From the NCBI GenBank assembly GCA_009761415.1, contig QUOL01000010.1, forward strand, positions 496,001 through 560,000: DNA of 64,000 nt. The letters run 5' to 3'. The first letter of the stretch is position 1. Each line of letters starts with the position of its first letter. The notes below the pieces were generated by a model that saw nothing but the letters and a program-made list of their open reading frames with translations, was not told the origin of the DNA and ran no database searches. A program made the position numbers and the translations under genes. Positions 1 through 11,271 of the stretch are shown piece after piece. The DNA comes from Sarcomyxa edulis (taxonomy: Eukaryota; Basidiomycota; Agaricomycetes; Agaricales; Mycenaceae).

Positions 1-1922
1 GCTCTGCTCGACCTGCATCGAGCTACCCACCTTCATCCTCATTACGCGCTAGTACCTCTTTAGAGGGACATGAACGACCAGCATCGACAGGTCATAGCTC
101 TCGAAGCAACGTTTCCCCGTCTGAGACTCCTTATGCACCCCGAAGTCTTCCAATTACACCTCCACGAAGTCGGCCTTCATCACAGAGGGTCACATCTGAC
201 GAATCCATTCACAGTCTTCCCCCATCACCCGCACCCCACGCCAATGCGAGACCCCCAATACCGGACCCCGTACCGACACCCACTTCGCCAGCGACACCAT
301 TAGAGCTTCTATCACCCCCAAGAACCCCAAGAACTCCGCAGTCATTGCCATTGAAGCACAAGAAATTATATGATTCAGACGCACAACCTAGTAAAACGTC
401 ACTCGTGCCGTCAGAAGGGGAGGATATGGACGCGTTTCACGTCCGGAATACATACGCCCAACTCGACATGTCGGGTGTGAAGGGAGATGGTTATGAGGAG
501 GGTGTAGAGCGAACACGGGCGCGGGTAGGGACGAGTAGAGCGAGTCAGTTGAACGCCGACGAGGCGTTGGGCGATGGGAGTGAGAAGACACAAGAACTCA
601 ACCCAAAGGAGATCCAGACACTAGCTAGTTTAGACCGGTATGTCTCATTCCTATCTAACTTGTGACCATATATTGATATATATTCTTAGCTACGGTTTCT
701 TCACCGTACCATCGCATGACCGACTCGTCCTCCTTGAAGCCGCATTACTTCTCAAACCGTTATCCCCCGTCACTGCTGGCTCCTCTTCAGCCCCATCACA
801 AGCGAAATCTCTAAGCGCCCTCCCTCCACCGTCCAAACCCATCAAAGAAGCATCTCGGATCGAGAAATGGACACGAATGCTTGTCCCGCACACGCGGGAC
901 CAAGGTGCGAATATTGAAATATGGCGTATCAAGCCTTCGAAGGAATCCAAACTTCGAGAACGTGCATATAAAGGAATTCCAGATCGGTGGAGAGCTGCCG
1001 CATGGGATCTTCTAATGAGTCGGTTTTCGAGGACAGGTAAAGCGGAGATGACGAGATATAGCGAGGAATATAGAGATGCGATGGATAAACCGTCGAGTTA
1101 TGATATCCAGATTGATTTGGATGTACCACGGACTATTTCTGGACATATTATGTTTCGGACGCGATATGGTGCTGGGTGCGTGGCACTCTATTTTCCTTGG
1201 GGTCAGTTTACTAATATCCTGGAATAGGCAACGATCTTTATTCCACGTCCTTCACTGTTTCTCACTCCGATGTGAGACGTGCGGCTACGTACAAGGCATG
1301 GGCCCCATAGCCGCCACCCTCCTATGCTACTTCGAGCCCGAACGCGTCTATGCCTCCCTCGTGCGTCTCCACGACGCCTACTCCATGCACTCCATCTTCA
1401 GCCCGGGTTTCCCCGGACTCCTTGAAGCCATCTACATCCAAGAACGGATCACCGAACAGATGATGCCGGATGTATATGCTGCGTTCAAGAAACATATGGT
1501 TTCCACAATGTCGTACGCGACCAAGTGGTATATAACTTTATTTGCCAATTCAGTGCCGTTTCAGACACAGTTGAGGCTTTGGGATGCGTTTTTGTTGGAG
1601 GGGTATGATGTTTTTGTTGCGGTGGCTGTGGCTATCGTTTGGGCTTATCGAGGTGGGTTTCTGTTCAGCTTCAATGGACGAGACGGACACAACCTTATCG
1701 ATGACATCGTTATTTGTAGACCATATAACATCCGATTCCGCCAACTTCGAGACAGTGTTGTCTCTACTTTCCTCGTTCTTCGTCCCTGAGGACGAGAACG
1801 CGCTTCTCTCTTGGATCGAAAAGATGCTGGGAGACCAGAAACTCAGATCAAATATGATCCAGTGGAAAACGGACTGGAAAGCGCTCGTCGCTTCTGGAAA
1901 GGACGGTGCAGCATTGCTGTAA
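1..1922 (+). CDS. TBC-domain Rab GTPase-activating protein, 5' end outside the window
   Basis: The protein stimulates GTP hydrolysis by Rab GTPases in membrane traffic. The frame is open from the first bases, so the start lies upstream. Exons: <1-637, 690-1175, 1228-1652, 1720-1922 (at least 582 residues). The first exon is rich in Ser, Pro and Thr and looks disordered. The TBC domain begins near 'RAYKGIPDRWRAAAW' and carries both catalytic fingers: Arg in 'IDLDVPRT' (IxxDxxR) and Gln in 'GYVQGM' (YxQ). 'SVPFQTQLRLWDAFLLEG' is the usual late TBC motif. The phases of the three introns agree, and intron 2 has a clear CTAAT branch site. It converges on the RNase H1 gene. The family call is firm; which Rab it acts on cannot be read from sequence. 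Confidence 0.92.
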
Positions 1923-2336
1923 CACAACCTCGGGTGTTTCTCTCTTCCTGGGTATTCAAAACTTAACCTTATCAGTATACTTAATCCTCTCCTCCCTTGC
2001 TTTCTTTGTCCATCGCTTTTTGCTTTCGTTCTGGTCATGTAGGGCTTCTCAATTACTTACCTACAACCAACAAGACTCTCTTTTTTGTTTTTCTCTTTCG
2101 AACTTTCGAACATTTCTCTTCTCATTTGCGCATCCATACACCCATTCTTGCACATCCCCCTCACTCGTTAAAACTTGCATCCTTTTTGGATATTTATTTG
2201 GGCTCTATACTATAGCAGCATTATATAGTTCATGTACACGTACCAAGACACAATGCATACACACATTTTCTGGCATCCATCCATTTTTATGCTCATATGT
2301 TTTCGCACAATTTTTTTGGAGAGGGATTGATTACAT
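1923..2336. other. Intergenic, convergent 3' ends
   Basis: This T-rich and pyrimidine-rich spacer lies between the TBC stop codon and the RNase H1 stop codon. It probably holds both 3' UTRs. I see no further coding signal here. Confidence 0.6.
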
Positions 2337-3806
2337 TTAATCGGAGAGATCTTCTGATAGATTAGCGTCGTCTAGCAAACAGTCTGCAAACTCGTTTGGG
2401 TCGATATTGACAGATTCCAGAGGAGCTTGCGTTTCGGAGGTGGTCGGTAGACTCGAGAGTCGCACCGGTGTCAGAGTTTCAAGATGTGCTGACGCTGCTT
2501 CGACAATTGAAAGCGACGTTGATACCTGTGAGTTCGTTTGTAGATGCATGAATAGTGCTTTCATAAGACCATCCCTTCCTATGGTGTATGTGCCAATTTC
2601 CGCACCTTTGCGAGACCCTCCATATCAGATTCCCTCCCTGGAGAATCATCCGTCACTATCGTTTCCGTCTCCCCCTTAACCTCCAAAGGAACGATGTCCA
2701 GCATCCCCCCGGCCTTCCCAATTTCCTCCAATTCCATCTCCACTCTCTCTCTGAAGATCATCTCCGTCACCGCCCAATCCCTTTCCCGGACCGCAAGCAA
2801 AGTCGCACCCATGTTAGCCTGCGCGTCTGCTCCCTCATTACCTTCATCACCACGATGTCCTTTCACATACTGCAACCGCACTCGTTGTCCGTGTCGAGCG
2901 CGCGCGTCGAGATGAGCGGAGAGGTATCGAATGATGCCGACGTTCTTAATAGGTTTGTTAGTCACGGAGCGATAGTCGTTGAGGACCCATTTCGGAAGCC
3001 ATAATTTGAGGCCTGTATGAAAGAAGAACTATGGTCGTCAGCGGGCTTCAGGGATGATGGCTGCGTGAGCGTCGACGCACAGTTGATGGCGTATCGAGAA
3101 TCGGACTTGATGAGTAGAGGTTTCTTTGTTACTGGGGTAGTCTCAAGGATACGCAGTATAGCCTTTTGTAAAAGGTCAATCAATAGTCGAAATCATGATA
3201 TGAGTTTACGCAGTGAAAAGGAAGCAAACGGACAATCAGTTCCGCACGATTATTTGTCTGCTCTCCTGGACAGCGTTCTGCGAGGTTTCTGATCTCGCAT
3301 TTTAAAGGGTCAGTCAAGTTTCTATGTACTTGTAGTAAGAAACTTAGCCGCACCTAGGATCGTCTCTCCCCCACCAGACGCCAATACCTGCTAAAGAGAC
3401 AGCTTTCCCATTTCCTCTACATGCGCCGTCGGAATAGACGACATCCCATCCGCTCTCGTCTTCAACATCGGGTGAGTTTTGTCGATTCCGTTTCTTGTCT
3501 AGGTCCGCATCAAGAACAGAAGTCACATCTGTAACTAGATTCGGTACGTCTAGTCCATGATGCTCCGATGAGAGGGCAGTCCCTGCAAACTTTGCAGCTT
3601 CAGCAGCATCAGTAAACTTTTGAAACTTTGCCCCCGAGAATCCTTTGACTTGAGCTTCGCACTCCGCCCTGGTTGGTCAAAATTTATAGGCAATCTAGAG
3701 ACTTTCCGTGCAGTACTCACCACGTCAGAAATACGCCAGTTTGACGTCCTGTGCTGACAGCGTAGAAAGCGCCTTTTTTCGATCGTGAACTTGGAGCTTT
3801 GGGCAT
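2337..3806 (-). CDS. RNH1: Ribonuclease H1 with N-terminal hybrid-binding domain
   Basis: The enzyme cuts the RNA strand of RNA-DNA hybrids in the nucleus and/or mitochondrion. Exons on the minus strand: 3806-3721, 3668-3354, 3288-3234, 3162-3081, 3012-2606, 2525-2337 (377 residues). The hybrid-binding domain is at the start ('FYAVSTGRQTGVFLTWAEC', then 'KGFSGAKFQKF'). The RNase H fold keeps all four D-E-D-D catalytic acids: Asp in 'YSDGACRGNG', Glu in 'NNRAEL', Asp in 'IKSDSRYAI', Asp in 'GADAQAN'. 'YVKGHRGDEGNEGAD' is the diagnostic segment. The start was set at the usual MPK...-type N terminus, although the frame is open to 4070. The last exon adds an acidic tail of about 60 residues; if that splice is not used, the stop is at 2579. 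Confidence 0.93.
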
Positions 3807-5265
3807 CAATATTGATTGGGGTTTTTCGGGTAAAATCCTCAGGGACCTCTGACTCTGAGGACCGGTTTGATAACCAGATGTTCGAATGGATAGAGCCCGA
3901 AGGACCCGACCCAAGATGCGAGCCAGAACGAAACCTGAGTCGAGGAGTTCAAGTTCAAGGTCGAAGCTGTTGTTGTCACGCGTCACGTCACATGTGCAGT
4001 TCTTTGAGACGCGTCGAAACTCGAAAGAGGCAGCTGAATCCGAGTTAGAAGGTTTATGACCTAGAGGCAACCTGGGGGGGAAAGACAGTCGACGTGAAGT
4101 CCGGAGCCGGGAGTCGTCGTAAGATTTCGACTTGATTTTGACAAGACTTACTTACAATGAAATCAAGAGGTCAATAAGCCCACGTGGCGGCGTGCCAAAA
4201 CCTCTCCAGTGGCAGTGCCAATGACTGGGTACCACCCAAATAAGTACCACCATAGCCGCAACCTTGACCCAGAGCGCCCACATCCCCACAGAAGCATTCT
4301 CTCCTTTGAGTATCAGTTTTCCTACTCAAGAGAGTAATCTAGAAGCACGTCCAACTTGTAAGCGCGTCGCAATATCAGTCTCGTTTTACCGTAGTCTTAC
4401 TCGTTTTCTCAGGCCGCAACGCGAACTCGACTCGAAGTCGACTCTATGCACGGTTCTTATCTCGAGCTCGTCTCCAGTTCGTCTCGTTTTCAGAGTCTAA
4501 ATCTTCCCCGCAAGACTACTTCGGTTCCTCAATATCTCCATGGCGGGCAGATGGCAGGACCCTTTTTCGGATCCGTTGTCTAACTTGTCTTTGATTTTTA
4601 TAGAACAAACATCACCCTTTTCACAAGTTCATCATACATTGTAATTTTATCACTCTGAACTTGCGGTAGACATATGGATCATCCGAGTGCCGGCCTGCTT
4701 GTGGACTACACAGGCACGGCGAGGATGCATCATCTACAGCGCGGTCATCATTCAGACCTACCAGTGGGTCGAACTCTTTGCTCTATACGGGATTGATTCT
4801 ACATCCCTCCACGTCCTCGTTGTAGCAGGCTCCTGCCGGCATTTCGTCGAAACATTCCCGGCGCGTATCCACCTCGTTTTTGTCCACCTTCGTCAGGCAT
4901 GCTTCCTCGAGGTTCAACATGAGTGTGAAGACCTGGCTTCCTTCTACGTTTTATCTGTGTATCACCAATCCCTATGTCACGACCTGCCTTTCACCACATT
5001 AAATTCCTTGTATCACCGTATCTCATGTCAACACCTGGCTTCCGTCACATTTTATTCTTGTCCCACCAATCCCCACTCGATTCAGAGCTTACATGCCAGT
5101 AAACCCACTAGCGCATGTTTTTGTGGCGCATTCCATCTGTCATTCGTTTCAAGCACAGAAGCGCTCACATTACGAACAAGCGCTGTTCCACTTTCAAAAG
5201 CATCAAACTCCCTCAACCCCCCGCCAACTTTCGAACTTTTCTCTCAGAACCACGATCCTCTCGCA
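3807..5265. other. Long intergenic region between RNase H1 and DUF6535 gene A
   Basis: It holds the RNase H1 promoter side (direct repeats of AGTTCA and CACGTCA-like motifs near 3945-4010), a decayed copy of the start of the senescence gene (4178-4350), and then C/T-rich sequence leading to the DUF6535 gene. The long plus-strand open frames at 4687-5316 show no family features, and I regard them as chance. Confidence 0.5.
4178..4350 (+). pseudogene. Truncated, decayed copy of the promoter and first codons of the spartin/senescence gene
   Basis: The segment repeats, in the same order, landmarks found just before and at the start of the intact gene at 9362: CCCACGTGGCG near 4178 (9260 in the intact gene), GTGGCAGTGCC near 4211, then a run encoding 'TQSAHIPTEAF' followed by a leucine/serine stretch (9371-9405 in the intact gene). 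The ATG is lost, because ATGGCC has become TAGCCGCAACC, and the similarity fades after about 20 codons. I take it as a partial duplication left in front of the DUF6535 gene. No expression is expected, though the copied promoter box could still act. Confidence 0.7.
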
Positions 5266-8200
5266 ATGTCTGGCATCACTCCTCAGACTGGTGCTCCACC
5301 AGATGACAACTCGTAAGAAAATCATCCATCTCAGCCTTGATTCAATCAGCTTTCTGACTAGGAGGGACACCGGGGCTAGCGCGACTCAACTCGCCAACCC
5401 TATGGCTCCGCTCGCTGCTACAACAGAACATGCAACGAATAGTCGTGATCACGATGAGACCCCACCAAACGAACCACCAACGGGCAACAAGGACCTTGAA
5501 AACCCCACTGGCGAACAGTCTGTCATGAATTTCATTCCAACATGAAATAGATGCTGATCCATAATCCTAGGCTATCGAACGAAAACAGTGAAAAACTGCT
5601 ACAAAGACAGATTGACCTGCTTTCTTCCATGATCGAATTGCTTAGTGAAATGAACAATCGACAAGCAGCAGACAGTACGTCGTTTCGCCTCATTTTCGCA
5701 ATGGCCAGCACTTACATACGTTGCAACTAGATCGACCTATACCTCCCGTCCCAGCCCACAGTAACATCGCTTGGAGTCCATTGATGAAATCAATTCGGAG
5801 CCGTATGGATCCAATAGTGGAACGTTGGCACGACAGGCTCGACGTTCTCCTTATCTTTGTGGGTAATACTGAGATTATCATGATAGACATAATCCTGACA
5901 ATCGTTCAGGTTGGATTATTCTCTGCGATCGTCACATCTTTTTTTGTGGACTCGGTACAGCGCCTGAGCCCCGACGAACCTACCAGAACAAACGACCTGC
6001 TTGTCAACCTTACAGAGATCGTGATCCAACTCAGTGGTGTACAAGCTGCGCGACTCAATATCACGCTTCCGGAGCCGTTTGAGCCAAATGCGTCTGATGT
6101 TCGCATCAATGCTTACTGGTCTCTTTCCCTCGTTATCAGTGTGAGCATTTTCACATGAATTATGTCGTACTTCTAGCATCATACTTTATCCTTCAGATAT
6201 CTGCAGCGGGTCTCGCGGTTGCCGGCCGCGCTTTTCTCGGAATGCTCACCAAGTCTGACGGCAAGCCTGACGAGAAGGTCGTTACCATCCGCCGACGTTG
6301 GACATGGGCCGAACAATTCTTAGGACCAGCCTTGAACACCCTTCCTGTGTTTATCACAATTCCGGTCATTCTTTTCGTCGTTGGACTGTTCGAAAGTGTT
6401 ATTGCTGCTACACTAGCATCCTCGCATTTCTCGGGTCCCGTCAGAGTTGCAGTGTACGTTTCCGCTGCCACCATCTTCTCTGTTGGCGTGGCTTTATTTT
6501 GGGCCTTCGCTCATGCAACTCTCCATGCCCGAAAATCTTCTGCCGGATCGCGAGCTCGACAGTGTCTTCGTCGGACCAAAGCACTGATCTCAGCATGTAT
6601 TCATCCTTTCGTTCACCAAATGAAGAATGACGTCGAAAACCCCAGCTTGAAGCAAGGGGATGATGCCGAAGATCAGTCTTCGGAGAAGATGCAGGATGAG
6701 CAGAAATACGCTGATAACGATGAACACCTTCCCGACACTGATCGGACCTATCACGAGATCCTTCAAGCAACGCTCGAAGATGATTTACTTGATCAAGCCG
6801 CGGCCGCCTTTACCTCCCTTTGCGAGAATAGCTTGACGAGATGTAATTTCTATCGAAAAATAACGAGAAATACCGAGACGGTACTTTCAAATGTAGAGGT
6901 CAAAACATTGGTCCACCTGCTATCCCCGGAGGCTAGTTATCGATGCAATCTGACCGCCTCAGAATCCATTCTGAGACTCAACCGTTTTCCAGTATTGATA
7001 AGCATGACAAGCAAAAATGGTGGGTGCTGCCTTGCCTGACTGCGCGATATATTTGAAACCGACTAACGCATCGTTCGTTTATATGCACCAGTTGCGAGCA
7101 ACCTTCCCTTATGTAGCCCCTCTCAGAGGCTTGACCTCCTTGAGTCCCTGCGTTATGCAGCCCGACGTGAACGCAGCCGACTCAAAGGGGTTAATGTTTG
7201 GGAGTCCAGCTTCGTCCAGTCCTTCGCAGGGCTTGCTCACCAAGAACGACAATCCACGAATGGGCGTGGCGGCCAGCCTTACTTGGATTCCATAGTCGAG
7301 ATGCTCAAATCGAACTATATAGAAGAGTTCATAAAGAAAGAAAGTACTGTTGGGAAGAAGGTCACCGATATGATGTTCTCCTTCTTATACGAAACTTTCC
7401 TGAAGGACCCGGAGCACGGGCAATATCTTGATCACTCGCCAATTTATTCGAACAGGTCCGACTCCCTGACTGCCACCAAGTCGCTTTGCCGTTGGTCTGG
7501 ACACGACATCCCTCCCGATGTACAAAACGACGACGACAACAGAGATGATTTTATATCAATTGTTAATCAATGGATCTGGCCCAGGACTGGCGACGGCGGC
7601 CCAAGACTTCAAGATATATTTGTATTGATATCCTGGGGCTTGGATTGCGGTCTTGGTGTGGAGGATTCCGCCATGCAGGATGCATGGTGGTTAGTGGTGT
7701 TGGATGACCTCAGGATGACGGTAACTGACATGACTATGAAGTCCGAGACCGAGGGTCAGTCCTCGGACCCCGCTCCGACAGCCTTCCCTCCTGGCGACCC
7801 CGAATCTGCAAAGGCCACAGACACTGATTCCTCGTATCTGCTGTGGGAAATTTTATATCGTCTGGGGGCGTATAACAGGCTCGGCTTTGAGGGAGACCTA
7901 TTGCTAGTCTCTCCAAACAGGTTTGCAGTCAGCTATGCTTTCTCGGCTATAGTGGAGATATTGACTCGGCGGCTCAAGTTGTTCAATCATCCTCTGACCG
8001 AGGATCAGTACGTCGATGCTCTTGACAATGTCCCCGGACCCAGAAGCTGCTTGGCGGAGTCGGATGGGTTCCTAGATGTGGTGGAATGTCTTTCCTGTTG
8101 GGATGGAAAGAACATTTTTGCCGTCGTGAGCGAAAATTATGGCCCCGAATCGATCACGTCAACAGCAGAGTTGGAGGAATCGAAGTCCCGCAAAGTGTTT

Positions 8201-8641
8201 ATCAATGCCATGGTCCGTTGGGTATGGCGGGACAAATCTGACGAGGACACCTCCAAGCACATCCGCCGTCTTACCACGGATGCCGGTCACTATCGATATT
8301 TCACCGATGTGCTGATTTCTTTGGTTCGCTCCCAATACAGTGAGACGAAGACACTTGATGTCGCATTCTCGGTCGTCACACGCATGACAGATCATGCAAG
8401 GGAATATGGATATAACTTCCTCTCCTTAGCGGATGCTTTGATTGGTTTTCTTGCTCAGATTCTCCAGGACGATCGACAAGCTCCGAGGCTTTCGGATCAG
8501 CAGAAAAAGTCACTGAAGTCACTCTCCGATAAAATTACTCCTTTTGGCTTCAACCCTTGGTACTACAGCTGGAAGAACGAAGCAGAAGCTGAGGAAGAGA
8601 AACATAAGGTTCTCGATGCATTGAAGGTACTTCCCGCCTGA
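5266..8641 (+). CDS. DUF6535-domain multispanning membrane protein (copy A)
   Basis: The function of this Agaricomycetes family is unknown. Exons: 5266-5312, 5362-5517, 5571-5674, 5731-5858, 5910-6140, 6197-7019, 7092-8641 (1012 residues). After a polar head of about 100 residues comes the DUF6535 region (about 105-245): 'VERWHDRLDVLLIF' leads into membrane segment 1 ('VGLFSAIVTSFFVDS'), then 'SDVRINAYWSLSLVIS' starts membrane segment 2. Two more hydrophobic segments follow near residues 270 and 310 ('TLPVFITIPVILFVVGLFE', 'AATIFSVGVALFWAFA'). The C-terminal ~700 residues look soluble and helical. A full paralog at 54608-57556 shares the domain order and intron positions up to the start of the last exon, which supports this model. 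Intron 4 is a multiple of three without a stop, so retention would add 17 residues. Confidence 0.88.
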
Positions 8642-9361
8642 ATAGTTATAGTTGCACGTCTTGCTACATACTTATCGTTGTTCCACTGAATGAACATGTG
8701 CTCATTTTCCTATCGAATGCTTCAAACTACTGTCTCTCGAAAAAATATAGGTCTGATTACCAAGGAATGAAATAATAGTGCGCAAGAGTCTTATATCTTC
8801 TTTTGCAATTCGGCTTCGGTGCTGCTTCAATACAGAAAGGTTCCGAAAGATTCGCCCGTTGCAGCTTGTTTATGAAGAACCAGGGAAGTTGTTACGTTCT
8901 ATGGGTATGGCCTTCAAAACTTGGTTCGTGACGAATACACCAAAGTCCAAAGTCCACTACTTACTAGCTTTCAGGTTGGTTTTCGTCCGAGACCTGTAAC
9001 GACGAATTGGCCGGGATAATTCTATTGTATTTGAGAGGTCGTACCAAACGTTCCAGAGTTCGAAGGCTGATCCTTGGGATGCATTGAGCGCGTATTTCTG
9101 GTGGAGCTTCATAATTACGCTTTTCCAACACCTCTACAAGACCTCTACAAGACCCCGAGCGTCGAGGCAGGCTGAGGAGAAGGATCATTCCTCACGTAGG
9201 AAGACGCCGCTGAGTTGCAAGAAAAGTGCTGTTTGATTGACATGGGCACGGTCAACACGCCCACGTGGCGCGCCAAGATATTTAGCACGAGATTAAATTT
9301 ACTCCCGTGGCAGTGCCCATGCCAAATGCACTCAGGCCCTCTCAAGCTGAACTTGAACACC
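8642..9361. other. Intergenic, promoter side of the senescence gene
   Basis: No gene is recognised. The last 110 bases contain the CCCACGTGGCGCG and CCCGTGGCAGTGCC boxes that are also present in the truncated copy near 4180, so they are likely part of the native promoter or 5' UTR. Confidence 0.5.
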
Positions 9362-11044
9362 ATGGCCACAACTCAGAGCGCCCACATCCCTACAGAAGCA
9401 TTCATCCTCTTAAGTATCTCCAATACGTCTTTACAAATACTTCCTGGACCTCCTCAATCTGGAACCTTGGACCTTGAATGCGTCTCAGTTGCAGTCCCTC
9501 AACCGAGTTCAGCTGGCGGAGATATCGATAGGGATGTATATCTTGTTCTTCACATGAACGATATCGAAATCCCCATCGACCCTTCCCGAATCATCCATCT
9601 CACGACATCTGATTCTGGAGTCCGGACGTATACATTCAGCGCAACGGATTTCGACCCCTCAGAGTTAATCCTCACGGTACCTGCACCAAAGCCTGACTCG
9701 GAAGCACAAGCCTTAGAGGATCTGGAGACATTTGAGAGCGTCTTGAACCAATACGCTGACCTACGGGCATACGCATTGAACGGCGTTGCACCGACTCTGC
9801 ACGTTGGGAAAGGTCCCGCTACCCCTGGCTTCCCGGAAGATCTTCGAGGACACCTCGTTCTTGTCAATCAAGATAACGGAGAAGTTGTTGGTGAATTTGA
9901 AGACCACTTCTCTATCAACGAGGACCCAGAGCTCAAGAAAAAAGGCCATGAAGATGATCCCGTTGTCATCGAAGTTCCCGAGGGCAACGCAATGGAGATG
10001 TTCGTACGAACTGTGCCACCAGAAGAAAGTGACTGGATCACCAAGTCTGCTACTGTTGTAAGGTCAGTATATTATGTACGCACGCACCATTTAGCGATCA
10101 TTAATATTCGGACAGCCATGCGATATCTAGCGGGACCAATCTCCTCCTCACAACCATAAGCTCTGCATCATCATACTACATATCGCATTCTCCGTCGCTG
10201 CAAGCTTCAGGCTCCTCCTCGAATCCTCCTGCACCTCCACCCCGCGCTCTGGTCTTCCTCACATCCGAAAGTACCCGCAAAGGTCTGTCAGGGGTTCACG
10301 CCGTAAGCGGACAAGCCGTTCAAGTGAGCTCCAAAACTATATCCGTCATCGACGGTATGATACGACGTGCGATGGGAAGAGGAGGCTCCAAAGATAAAAA
10401 GAATGCGAACACCTTGTTGGCACCGACCAGTACTGCGCCACATCTTTCATCGCGATCGCGATCTCGCTCACCTTCACCCTCACCCTCGACCAAATTATCA
10501 CCCTCTCCGCCAGCGTATTCCAGCTCCACAAATCTCTCCGTAGACAGCAAACCGGCTCTACCACCTCGTCGGTCAACATCTCCTTACGGTGACACAAAAT
10601 CAGAAACCTCAGGTCCTTCTAAACCTGTCCCACCTCCATTGCCCCCTCGCACTCAATCTGGACACCCTACCACCAACCCCCTTCCTTCTCTCGATCCACC
10701 CGCTCGTAAAGGCAAACTATCAACGAAAGACCGCCTCATTCTCTCCGCTGATCTCATTTGGACGACACTGGATGATTCTGCTAAACAAATCTTGGATGTC
10801 GGGACTGAAAGCTTGGGAGCGGTCGTTGGGCATAAGTGAGTATCTCTATATCCTTCTTCTCTGGACGCCTCGCTAAACGTTCTCTAGGTATGGTCCAAAC
10901 GCCGCACATACCTCTTTGATGATGGCGGGCACCGTTAGAAACGTCGCTCTGGTTTATATCGATATGAGGGGGATTGGGAGGAAGGCGTTGTTGAAGAGGG
11001 TGGGGAAAGAATATGTTAAAGGCAGGGCTGCGAGTGGCAAGTAG
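9362..11044 (+). CDS. Spartin/senescence-associated domain protein
   Basis: Proteins of this family (senescence domain, PF06911; spartin/SPG20 in animals) are linked to lipid droplets, endosomes and stress. Exons: 9362-10062, 10116-10835, 10888-11044 (525 residues). The N-terminal half is a beta-rich region ('SAHIPTEAFILLSISNTSL'). The C-terminal half begins at 'SHAISSGTNLLLTTISSAS' and has the typical Ser/Pro-rich insert, with 'DLIWTTLDDSAKQILD' before it ends in 'GPNAAHTSLMMAGTVRNVALVYIDMRGIGRKAL'-type sequence. That Gly/Ala-rich tail is the most recognisable part. The start is the ATG in CACCATGG, followed by MATTQSAH. The domain call is good; the cellular role is inferred from the family. 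Confidence 0.85.
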
Positions 11045-11271
11045 CTTCTCGAGAGACAGAGAAAACAGACCTTGCCAAGTGTAATTTTATATTTTTTTCG
11101 TTCTATCGGCTTCCCAGATGTAACTTACTGTATATTATTCTATTCGAGTTGTTCGTTCGATAGCTATAGTGTGATCGCCGCACTAGTACAGATTCAGCAC
11201 TCTCATATATTATGACCGTTGAGAACAGCCGATGCCATTAGCGTTAGTCATATGGTGCAATTGCGTATGTG

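Noticed and set aside
2579..2606. Stop codon of RNase H1 at 2579 as the gene end
   Set aside because: A normal 80 bp intron (2605-2526) removes it in phase and extends the protein by 62 residues; kept as an alternative in the entry rather than as the main model.
4687..5316. 209-codon plus-strand open frame upstream of DUF6535 copy A
   Set aside because: No family features, no start context, overlaps the true first exon of the DUF6535 gene in another frame, and the pyrimidine-rich composition explains the lack of stops.
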